Positions 56,985-64,000 of a DNA stretch of 64,000 nt are shown piece after piece. The notes beneath the pieces were generated by a model. That model ran no database searches. It saw nothing but the letters and a program-made list of their open reading frames with translations, and had not been told where the DNA came from. Numbering within the stretch: position 1 is the stretch's first letter; each line of letters opens with the position of its first letter. This DNA comes from Ecytonucleospora hepatopenaei (taxonomy: Eukaryota; Microsporidia; Enterocytozoonidae). Made by a program: the position numbers and the translations under genes. The DNA is taken from assembly GCA_026692725.1 (NCBI GenBank), contig JAPMUG010000002.1, positions 1 through 64,000 on the forward strand. The letters run 5' to 3'.

Positions 56985-58364
56985 TTATAAGAAGGTGTAT
57001 CCAATTCCACCCGCAACAGCAACAACAACAATTATACCACCAGCAATAAACCATCCTTTATTCCTTGACATAAATCCAGGCTTTGATGAAGTGGTGCTTT
57101 TTTTGCTTGAGCTTCTCTTTTTGGATGGTTTCTTTGCATCTCCTTCCTCTGTTTCGTCATGATCGACGTTTTCTCCACAGTATTCTTCAAACATTTCTTC
57201 AGAAATTCCATAAGCCAAGCAGAAATCTTCAGGTGTGCATAATCCTCCAAATGGCATGTTAAATTTACCATTAATTGCTGCATTCATCTTAAAGTACAAG
57301 TTGCTATTGTTAAATGAGCAGTTATAGAAGTTAATTACGTTCATTGCGTTAAACACATAAAGTGGACTGGTGCTTGCCTTTGCACAGATTTCGTATGCTT
57401 TTTCTTCGCATAAAGTGTTTGAAACTGCATTGCATGCATATGCTGCAGCAACTTCGCTTCCCTTAATAAACTGTTCTTTGCACTTTTCCTGTGTGTCGCA
57501 TTCCTCAGTAAATACGGTGTACTCAGCACACACGTCGTATACTCTGTCAATAAGTTTGTTGTCTTGTTCAATCATGCAGATTTGCTTGAGCATTTCTGTG
57601 CTTATTCCCTGCTTTTTGCAGCATTCAAAAGTTTCCTTTAAGTTGCAGAGCAACAAATACTTTGCATTGTTGATATATTCTTCCTCTTTATATGATTTCT
57701 TAGCAAGTTTATATTTGCTTGAATTAAATGTCTCTGTTTCTGCTCCTGGTGTAGTCAAAATACCTTCTGCGCTAAAGTTTAATGTCATTGTCTGCTGATT
57801 TGTAGCTGCATCATAAACAGTGGATGCTTCTGTGGATGTAAGTGGTCCTACTGCTCCGAAGTATATGCAGTTTAAATCCTCAAACTCAGCTTTTGTCATA
57901 GAAATAACAAATCCTACTTTGTCTTCAGTTGGTGGGATTACAGTCATTTTACTCATCAAATTGGTGTTATATGCTTCGTCGGAAGCTGCACTATTTGACT
58001 CAGTCATGACAGTAAATACGCTTCCAAGGATTTTTACGCTTTTACCAAAAGAATCACATGATTTTACTTTTGGCATGCTTTCAAGATCGTTGGTTATTAC
58101 CTTAAGGTAAACATTAGCTTTTGAAATATTATTTTTTGCGCTAACAACTTTGAAAGCTGAAGATTCAGTGAAACTGAATTTTGGTACAATATATTTATAG
58201 CTTACATTGCCTACTTTGATAGCATTGGTGCAGTCATCGTAACTTTCGTCATCTCCTTGCCAGGTCTCAATTCTTACGTTTAGAGCTGCATTTGTTTTAG
58301 ATGATCCTGAGCAAATGCTTGCCAGAATTTGATTTAAGTTTAAGCAATTTATTATTCCAAACAT
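56985..58364 (-). CDS. Cys-rich type I membrane protein, candidate spore-surface protein
   Basis: A 459-residue protein started at the ATG at 58364, which follows CCCT; the open frame reaches 15 codons further to a TTG. It has a signal peptide (MFGIINCLNLNQILASI), a long lumenal part with about 18 cysteines, mostly in the C-terminal half, a Ser/Lys-rich basic stretch (KKPSKKRSSSKKSTTSS) and a C-terminal membrane helix (GWFIAGGIIVVVAVAGGIGY). Base composition is clearly less AT-rich than that of its neighbours, suggesting strong expression. No family recognised; an abundant spore-wall, polar-tube or plasma-membrane protein is the best guess. The neighbouring subtilisin could be a processing enzyme, which is speculation. 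Confidence 0.78.
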   Translation of the reverse strand: MFGIINCLNLNQILASICSGSSKTNAALNVRIETWQGDDESYDDCTNAIKVGNVSYKYIVPKFSFTESSAFKVVSAKNNISKANVYLKVITNDLESMPKVKSCDSFGKSVKILGSVFTVMTESNSAASDEAYNTNLMSKMTVIPPTEDKVGFVISMTKAEFEDLNCIYFGAVGPLTSTEASTVYDAATNQQTMTLNFSAEGILTTPGAETETFNSSKYKLAKKSYKEEEYINNAKYLLLCNLKETFECCKKQGISTEMLKQICMIEQDNKLIDRVYDVCAEYTVFTEECDTQEKCKEQFIKGSEVAAAYACNAVSNTLCEEKAYEICAKASTSPLYVFNAMNVINFYNCSFNNSNLYFKMNAAINGKFNMPFGGLCTPEDFCLAYGISEEMFEEYCGENVDHDETEEGDAKKPSKKRSSSKKSTTSSKPGFMSRNKGWFIAGGIIVVVAVAGGIGYTFL

Positions 58365-58368
58365 AGGG
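58365..58368 (-). promoter_or_regulatory. CCC directly before the Cys-rich membrane protein start
   Basis: On the minus strand CCCT-ATG. It decides the start against the upstream TTG. Confidence 0.5.
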
Positions 58369-58790
58369 ATGAGTTTGTTTTGTTTTTTAAATGTTTTGTT
58401 AGTAAACAAAAGATTTAAAAATGATCAAAAAAGAACAAAACACAATTATTGGTAAAAATTGTTTTTGTTTGATTATAGTTGCATATGTCCAAAACTATAA
58501 AAATATTTTTATTTGTTTGTTAGGGTAAACAACAATTTTTATAGCAATACTTAGGCGTAGTTTTTATTAGTAAATTGATTTGAAAATATTTTGAATACAT
58601 TTTAAATTAAATGTGTGTATTTGAGTATAATTTAGTTTTATTTTAAAAAATAGTAAAATAAAAATTATTTTCTTTTTATTTATTTAAATAGTATTTTATT
58701 TTTTAGTTTGTTTAAATATTTATTTAGTGCAAGTCAATACATTTGACTTAAAATAAATTAACAAATTCAAATATTTTTGTTTCCCTCCAA
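58369..58790. other. Divergent promoter region
   Basis: A 420-bp AT-rich gap between the Cys-rich membrane protein and SMC2. It holds TTTTTGTTTG (58459-58475) and TTTGTTTGTTAGGG (58510-58525) stretches on the membrane-protein side, and CCCTCC before SMC2. No gene seen. Confidence 0.5.
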
Positions 58791-61715
58791 ATGCACATTT
58801 CTCAGATTATTATGGACGGATTTAAATGCTACACAGACCGTGTAATTATTAGAAATTTGGACGAAAGCTTTAACGCAATCATTGGCATGAATGGTTGCGG
58901 AAAGAGCAACATAATAGACGCCATTATTTTTTGCTTGGATCTGTGTACGTCCAAGAGCATGAGAGTTTCCAATCTTAAAGAACTCATAAACACATACAAA
59001 ACTAAAGCAACTGTTATTTTGTCTTTAAAAAATGTTCCTAACTTTGGAGACGTGGAAGTTTCTAGAAGCATTTTAAACACAAACAATGTTGTAAAAAGTT
59101 CTTTTAAAATTAACAACTCAAATTGCACTAAAAACACAATTGAAAATTTAGTAAAATCATGTGGTATAAGTAGTGACTTTATTATACTGCAGGGACACAT
59201 TACTAAAGTCATAAATATGAAATCAAACGAATTAAAAGGGATGATCGAAGAAGTAGCGGGCATAAAAAATTACAACATTAAGAAAGAAGAATCTTTGGAA
59301 GTGCTTGAAACAAAGGAAATCAAATTAAAGACCGCGCAACAGGGAATTGAAGAACGAATTGCACCTTTCTTTGCTAAAATGGAAGGTGAAAGAAAAATAT
59401 ACGAAGAAAACAAAGAAATAGAAGAGAACAAAAAGCTTTACAAAAAGGAACTGACTAGACTTGAAGATTTACTTTGTAAAATTGAAGATCAAAATGAGCT
59501 TGATGAATTTAAAAATAAAACCAAAAAGTTAAAATTATTAGAGAATAAACATCAAAAAACAGTAGATCAAGAAAAATTAAAAACTGAAAAAATAAAATTG
59601 ATGGAAACCATGGAAAAACTTTCAAAACAAGAAAAGTTAATTAAAAATGCAATAGAGCAAAATGCGTTTAAAACAAAAGAAATTGATGATAAGGCATTAG
59701 AAGATTTTAAAATTAAAAAAGAACAAGTTCTTAACGAAATAAAAGGTTTAAAAGACAAAGAATCTATTTTAAATGCTCAGCTTGCTGGTGTTAGCGGGGA
59801 TAAGTTTACTGAATATGAAAAGTATAGGAAAGAACTAGTTAAACTAGAAGTTAAAAGAGACAAAAACAGTGAAACTTTGAAGGGAATAAGTTGTAACGAA
59901 ACATTAGGAGAACTTCAAAAATTTCTTAAAGAAAAGGCTGTTAGGTTAAGAAGTATGGAAAAAAATAGCGAAGAATTATCAGTTTATTTACAAAAGATAG
60001 GTTATGATTTTTATAACAGTGGAATATGCGGAAAGGTGCACGAATTAATGGAAATTAAGGATAAAAAGCTAAAATTAGCTGTTTTTACTGTTCTTGGCTC
60101 AAAGGCGCACTTTTTAGTAACTGAAAATGATGAAATTGGTGAAAGTTTATTAAACAAAACAAAGAATAAGCTTACAATTGTTCCACTTAATAAGCTTGAA
60201 AAATCATCAAGTTTAAAACATGAAGAATGCTTGCTTAATTGCATAAACTATGACAAAAAGTTTGAGATTGTTTTTAGTAAGTTCATAGGAAACTTTTTGG
60301 TTTTTAGAACTAATGAAGAAGCAAGAAATGCCTGTCAGAAATACAAAGTAAAGTGTATTACTTATGATGGTACAATTTATGATCCTTATGGAACTCTAAC
60401 TGGAGGTAAGAACAAATATTTAAATTTAAACCTACCAAATTATAGAGAAATGATTATAAAGAACAAAAACAAAACAAAAAGCATTAAAGAAGAAATTGAA
60501 AATATAAAAACACAACTCTTTTGTGAAAAAAACATGATAAAGTTAAAACATTTCACGTGTCTTTTTGACCGAAACGAAATATCGTTTATCGAAGGATTAA
60601 TCAAAAACATTAACGATGAACTTTTTTATAGAAACAAAAAGAAAGAACTTGATTTTTATGAAAAGTTATGTAGCGGTTCAATGGACATTTTAAATGAAAT
60701 TGAGCAGGTTCAAAAACAGTTTACAAAATACAACGCAGTATTATTAAATTTAAATAACAAAATTGATGAAAATGAAGAAATTCAGAATAAATTTAAAATT
60801 TATAATGAAAAATTGCAAAAAGACATAAATAAATTAAAAGAAGTACAAGAAGAGAAAATTAATATACAGGAAAAGTTGGATTTGTTTAACCGTGAAAATA
60901 TTTCTAGTAATTTGATCAAGACAGACATTCTAACTGAACTTGTATCTTGTAAACAAGAAATTCAATATTATTTAAAAAAGTACAAAATTAATTTAGATGA
61001 CATTCCTGTGTTTATAAAGAATAAAGAAAATGATTTAAGCAATTTTTTAGGAAACGAAGAAGTTGTACATGATTATTTGACTGGAAATTGCTTTAACATG
61101 GAAAAACTACACAAGAAAATCGAATTTTTAAAAGCACAGGTAGCAATAAAACCTAAAAAAATACAAACAGATCCAACTTGTTTTGCTTTTATGGAGAAAA
61201 ATATAATAGCATTGAATGATTTAAAGCAAAAGATCAATATGATTGAAGAAGATAAAAAGAATATACTAAACAGTATGAATAAACTTAGCAAGGAAGGAGA
61301 AAAAGAGTATAAAAATGCATTTTTACATGTTAACACAAATTTTCAACGCATGGTGAATTACTTTTTAAAAAATTTTAAGGTTAAAATTGACGAAGAAACT
61401 TTTAAAATTGTGGTGGAAAAAAATGGCAATGTATATAGTCTAAAAGAACTTTCAGGAGGACAAAGGTCGATTATTGCTTTAAGCTTAATGTTTTCAACAT
61501 TAACCTACAGACCAGCACCATTTTACATCTTTGACGAAATAGATGCAGCGCTCGACATTAATTTTACACAAAACATAGGTGAAATCATCAACAAGGAATT
61601 TAAAAATGCACAGTTTTTTGTGGTTTCTTTAAAGAACAATATGTATGACAATGCAAAAAAAATTTATAAAGTTTATATAGAAGATAAAAAAAGTAAAGTT
61701 AAAAACATAAAATAA
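58791..61715 (+). CDS. SMC2: Condensin subunit SMC2
   Basis: A 974-residue SMC2, about 200 residues shorter than usual. The N-terminal head has FKCYTDRV, Walker A GMNGCGKSN and the Q-loop ILQGHITKVINMKSNEL, a hallmark of SMC2. The hinge lies around 400-560 (YDFYNSGICGKVHEL ... DPYGTLTGGKNKYL), flanked by shortened coiled coils. The C-terminal head has the signature ELSGGQRSIIALSLMF and Walker B FYIFDEIDAALD, followed by FFVVSLKNNMYDNA. It pairs with SMC4 in condensin for mitotic chromosome compaction. CCCTCC lies eight bases ahead of the ATG. Confidence 0.95.
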   Translation: MHISQIIMDGFKCYTDRVIIRNLDESFNAIIGMNGCGKSNIIDAIIFCLDLCTSKSMRVSNLKELINTYKTKATVILSLKNVPNFGDVEVSRSILNTNNVVKSSFKINNSNCTKNTIENLVKSCGISSDFIILQGHITKVINMKSNELKGMIEEVAGIKNYNIKKEESLEVLETKEIKLKTAQQGIEERIAPFFAKMEGERKIYEENKEIEENKKLYKKELTRLEDLLCKIEDQNELDEFKNKTKKLKLLENKHQKTVDQEKLKTEKIKLMETMEKLSKQEKLIKNAIEQNAFKTKEIDDKALEDFKIKKEQVLNEIKGLKDKESILNAQLAGVSGDKFTEYEKYRKELVKLEVKRDKNSETLKGISCNETLGELQKFLKEKAVRLRSMEKNSEELSVYLQKIGYDFYNSGICGKVHELMEIKDKKLKLAVFTVLGSKAHFLVTENDEIGESLLNKTKNKLTIVPLNKLEKSSSLKHEECLLNCINYDKKFEIVFSKFIGNFLVFRTNEEARNACQKYKVKCITYDGTIYDPYGTLTGGKNKYLNLNLPNYREMIIKNKNKTKSIKEEIENIKTQLFCEKNMIKLKHFTCLFDRNEISFIEGLIKNINDELFYRNKKKELDFYEKLCSGSMDILNEIEQVQKQFTKYNAVLLNLNNKIDENEEIQNKFKIYNEKLQKDINKLKEVQEEKINIQEKLDLFNRENISSNLIKTDILTELVSCKQEIQYYLKKYKINLDDIPVFIKNKENDLSNFLGNEEVVHDYLTGNCFNMEKLHKKIEFLKAQVAIKPKKIQTDPTCFAFMEKNIIALNDLKQKINMIEEDKKNILNSMNKLSKEGEKEYKNAFLHVNTNFQRMVNYFLKNFKVKIDEETFKIVVEKNGNVYSLKELSGGQRSIIALSLMFSTLTYRPAPFYIFDEIDAALDINFTQNIGEIINKEFKNAQFFVVSLKNNMYDNAKKIYKVYIEDKKSKVKNIK

Positions 61716-61721
61716 AATATT

Positions 61722-62636
61722 TTACATAAACCTTCTTTTGAATTCTTTTAAACTCATCAAATACTCAACATTATCTATGTTAAAGTTTACAAATGACAAT
61801 TCGTCAACCAATTCACATTCTAAATCTTCACTCACAGATTTTATATCAGGAATTTTTTCAAGAAAATTTAATGGATGAATTTCAAAATGGGTTTTATCAA
61901 AATTTTTATAATCTGAGCTTGCAAAATTATTATATTGATAGCTATAAAAGCTATCAAAATCCAGTTTTTCATCCCAATATTCAAGCCATTCAGGTCTTGT
62001 AATGTATTTATTTTTAAAAATTTCTCTATCGTTAAATAACATTTCTATCTCTTCATATTCAACCTTGTTTATCTTTTCCCGTAAAAAAGAATCTGGATAA
62101 ACCGGATCTACGTTTGTCGTAAAACATCTCGATAAATATATTTTGTATAGTTGGGCAAAATTAGGCAATAATATTTTTAAAAAAGAAAAAATGTTTGTTA
62201 CTTTCTTTCCAGGTTCCCAATAGTAAAGCTCATCCTTAACTTCTCGACTATTTACAAATTCTAAAATATTTGAAAACAATTCTTCTTTTCTTTCGTCTTG
62301 CAAAAATTCTAAATATTTTTTGCCAAACAATTGCTGTTCTTCGCATAGATTCAAAATATTTATGGTCTTTAAAGTGCGCCAGTTAATTTTTTTCTTTTTA
62401 CTTCTTTCTAGAAGATCTTCTTTTAGCTTTTGAGCACACACATGCTTTATGTACGTAGTTTGTTCAATATTTATTCCCAAATTTTTTAAAAAATCAAAAG
62501 TTCCTGTCTCAATAATTTTATCTTTATTCATTTTAAGCAAATTTAGCTCTTCTAAAAATGAAAGTGGTTTTTCAATCTCTTGCTTCTTTTTATCTAAAAA
62601 TTCAACTGCTGCACCAACTTCTTGTTTTTTCTTCAT
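61722..62636 (-). CDS. Hypothetical protein, 304 residues
   Basis: A soluble protein of unknown family. A lysine-rich N-terminal helix leads to a mainly helical body with many aromatic residues (REVKDELYYWEPGKKV, YITRPEWLEYWDEKLDFDS) and an acidic end. The frame begins at a TTG directly before the ATG at 62636, which I use. It is convergent with SMC2, only seven bases apart. No functional call is possible. Confidence 0.65.
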   Translation of the reverse strand: MKKKQEVGAAVEFLDKKKQEIEKPLSFLEELNLLKMNKDKIIETGTFDFLKNLGINIEQTTYIKHVCAQKLKEDLLERSKKKKINWRTLKTINILNLCEEQQLFGKKYLEFLQDERKEELFSNILEFVNSREVKDELYYWEPGKKVTNIFSFLKILLPNFAQLYKIYLSRCFTTNVDPVYPDSFLREKINKVEYEEIEMLFNDREIFKNKYITRPEWLEYWDEKLDFDSFYSYQYNNFASSDYKNFDKTHFEIHPLNFLEKIPDIKSVSEDLECELVDELSFVNFNIDNVEYLMSLKEFKRRFM

Positions 62637-62773
62637 CAAACCTAAAAATATAAAAAATCACAAAATATTAAAACAATCTTGTTTTTAAATCTATTAATTA
62701 ACCAAAATGTCTTTAAACAGTGTTTTTTAGTAGTTTTGTAAATTATGGGTTAAATTTATATTTTCAACCCTAT

Positions 62774-64000
62774 ATGTCAAAAGCAAACAGAACAGGTAAA
62801 ACAACAAGTTTATTTGAGGACAGCAATATTTCATTAGAAGAAAGTACTTTAAAGTTAAATGGCACAGTTAAAAATAATTCAAAAATAAGCATAAAAGAAG
62901 CTAAAAAAGAAAAAAATTCTAAAGAAAATTCAAGCAAAATTCACTTTCAGGATTTTAAGAAATGTGAAGCAAAAACAAAAAATGAAATTAATAACACACA
63001 AACTATAGATGCTATAGATGGTAAACTTGAGAATACTAAATGTGAAAGAGTGTTAAACAAACCTTCTGAATTAACCTTAAAATTATTAAACAATTTGTTT
63101 AATCCAAACAAACCCTCAAAGTATTTCTTACATGAAGTAGCATTAGAAGAATTTCAAGGTGATGTCTGTTTAGATGGAGATGTGGACATTTCATGTAATT
63201 TATCAGGAGAATCGCATAAAATATACAAAGAAATGGGTTCTTCCATTGCTAAGCAATTTTCACATGCATTGTTTTTGCTAAAATCTGAACAAAAGCAAGA
63301 AAAACCACTTTTGGAAATTTTTAAAGATAATTTAAAAAATATGGCATTGGGAATGGTTTTTGACGAGGATTTGGTAAAATCAGGAAGTTTTGGTAAATTT
63401 ATAATCGGAGAAGAAGAGCATAACATTCATTCTTTATCCAAAAAACTAAAACCTCATTTTCATGAAATTATAAAAGAAATATTAAAAAGAGGATTTATGT
63501 ACAGGAAAATAAAACTTACTTTTTTTGAGAAACATTCACTAACTATGAAAAAATTCTTAGAAGATGCCAAAGAATTAATTACTGCGTATGAAAAAAATGT
63601 TTTAGAATTAAATGACAATTTTTTGCATTTTGTTGCTAAATCTCATGTAAATGGAGTTAAGTTAGAAAAGGCATATTCTATTTTTATGGAAATTAAAGAA
63701 AGAAAGTTTATGGTTCCTAATACAAGCCAAAAAGAAAACAAATATTTTGTGTTTAAAGAAGTTTTGGGTAGTTTTAAATACCATGCAAAGGTAATAAGTA
63801 AAATTGCAATGGAATATATGGAAACGGGTCAGATAAACGATAGCTGTGAAGAATTTTTTATAAAAAACCATGTAGTTGATTATGGAATTGTTCCAGGCTA
63901 TGTACAAAATAGTATAGCAGAAAAGATATGTTATATTGGAAAATATATAGCGGTGTTAAAAGAAAATGGACATTATCTCGATAAAAATACTACAAACAAT
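62774..64000 (+). CDS. Gamma-tubulin complex component (GCP2/GCP3 type), partial
   Basis: A frame of at least 409 codons runs from the ATG at 62774, preceded by CCCTAT, past the window edge. The first 95 residues are charged and probably disordered. Then the GCP pattern appears: a region with EIIKEILKRGFMYRKIKLTFF, a helical stretch LEDAKELITAYEKNVLELN, and VDYGIVPGYVQNSIAEKICYIGKYIAVLK, which fits the family's VP-x-FL ... KI-x-x-TGKYLNVLR motif at the end of the N-terminal GRIP1 domain. These proteins nucleate spindle microtubules at the spindle pole. Which paralogue it is cannot be settled from this half. Confidence 0.72.
   Translation, partial: MSKANRTGKTTSLFEDSNISLEESTLKLNGTVKNNSKISIKEAKKEKNSKENSSKIHFQDFKKCEAKTKNEINNTQTIDAIDGKLENTKCERVLNKPSELTLKLLNNLFNPNKPSKYFLHEVALEEFQGDVCLDGDVDISCNLSGESHKIYKEMGSSIAKQFSHALFLLKSEQKQEKPLLEIFKDNLKNMALGMVFDEDLVKSGSFGKFIIGEEEHNIHSLSKKLKPHFHEIIKEILKRGFMYRKIKLTFFEKHSLTMKKFLEDAKELITAYEKNVLELNDNFLHFVAKSHVNGVKLEKAYSIFMEIKERKFMVPNTSQKENKYFVFKEVLGSFKYHAKVISKIAMEYMETGQINDSCEEFFIKNHVVDYGIVPGYVQNSIAEKICYIGKYIAVLKENGHYLDKNTTNN

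Overview
This window is the left end of a chromosome from a very AT-rich, intron-poor eukaryote, most likely a microsporidian. The reasons are: a telomere at base 1; short eukaryotic core genes (a 974-residue SMC2, a 132-residue Dbf4-like protein, a GAR1 without long RGG tails); no convincing introns; a CCC-type motif (CCCTT, CCCTCC, CCCTA) a few bases ahead of many start codons; and families of small secreted proteins near the chromosome end. The species cannot be named from sequence alone. Several apparent open frames begin at TTG or GTG; where a CCC-motif-linked ATG lies just inside, I moved the start to that ATG.

Layout. Bases 1-2400 are telomeric repeat (CTAA/CTAAA), followed by 32 perfect copies of a 30-bp satellite (2409-3385) and a GC-rich imperfect hairpin. 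Bases 3.4-9.8 kb are gene-poor subtelomere with a decayed minus-strand gene (4661-5380) and a plus-strand gene broken by four single-base indels (7824-9047). The broken gene is a paralogue of the intact secreted-protein gene at 11127-12428. Bases 9.8-14.0 kb carry a local family of single-pass membrane proteins (9810, 12645 and 13685) around that gene.

From 14.2 kb the chromosome core begins: Dbf4-like, Gle1-like, uS7, a cullin-like protein, uS14, a TPR/J-like ER co-chaperone, a 5S rRNA gene (identified here on the minus strand), a CCCH zinc-finger protein, a saccharopine-dehydrogenase-like reductase, GAR1, TAF9, a probable V-ATPase subunit C and a ROCK/MRCK-like kinase with a C1 domain. Bases 31.2-36.7 kb form a compositional island: codons shift to A-ending forms, and two Asn-rich genes with long simple repeats sit inside it. 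Then follow alpha-COP (one apparent frameshift), a GDPD-family protein, a predicted GPI-anchored protein, a tricalbin/E-Syt, an IQGAP (one apparent frameshift), CDC48/p97, three small tandem secreted proteins, RtcB, tRNA-Val(AAC), a subtilisin, a Cys-rich type I membrane protein that may be a spore-surface protein, SMC2, and the 5' part of a gamma-tubulin complex protein that runs off the right edge.

Mobile DNA. Two 241-bp copies of one non-autonomous inverted-repeat element (a MITE) lie at 23122-23362 and 51460-51700. They differ at two positions, and each is flanked by its own perfect 9-bp target duplication.

Functional themes are membrane traffic and contact sites (alpha-COP, tricalbin, V-ATPase), cortical and cytokinetic cytoskeleton (IQGAP, ROCK-like kinase, gamma-tubulin complex), chromosome biology (SMC2, Dbf4, TAF9), RNA metabolism (GAR1, Gle1, RtcB, 5S, tRNA) and a parasite-like secretome. 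Apparent frameshifts in core genes all fall in homopolymers, so assembly error is a real possibility for them and for the broken subtelomeric gene.
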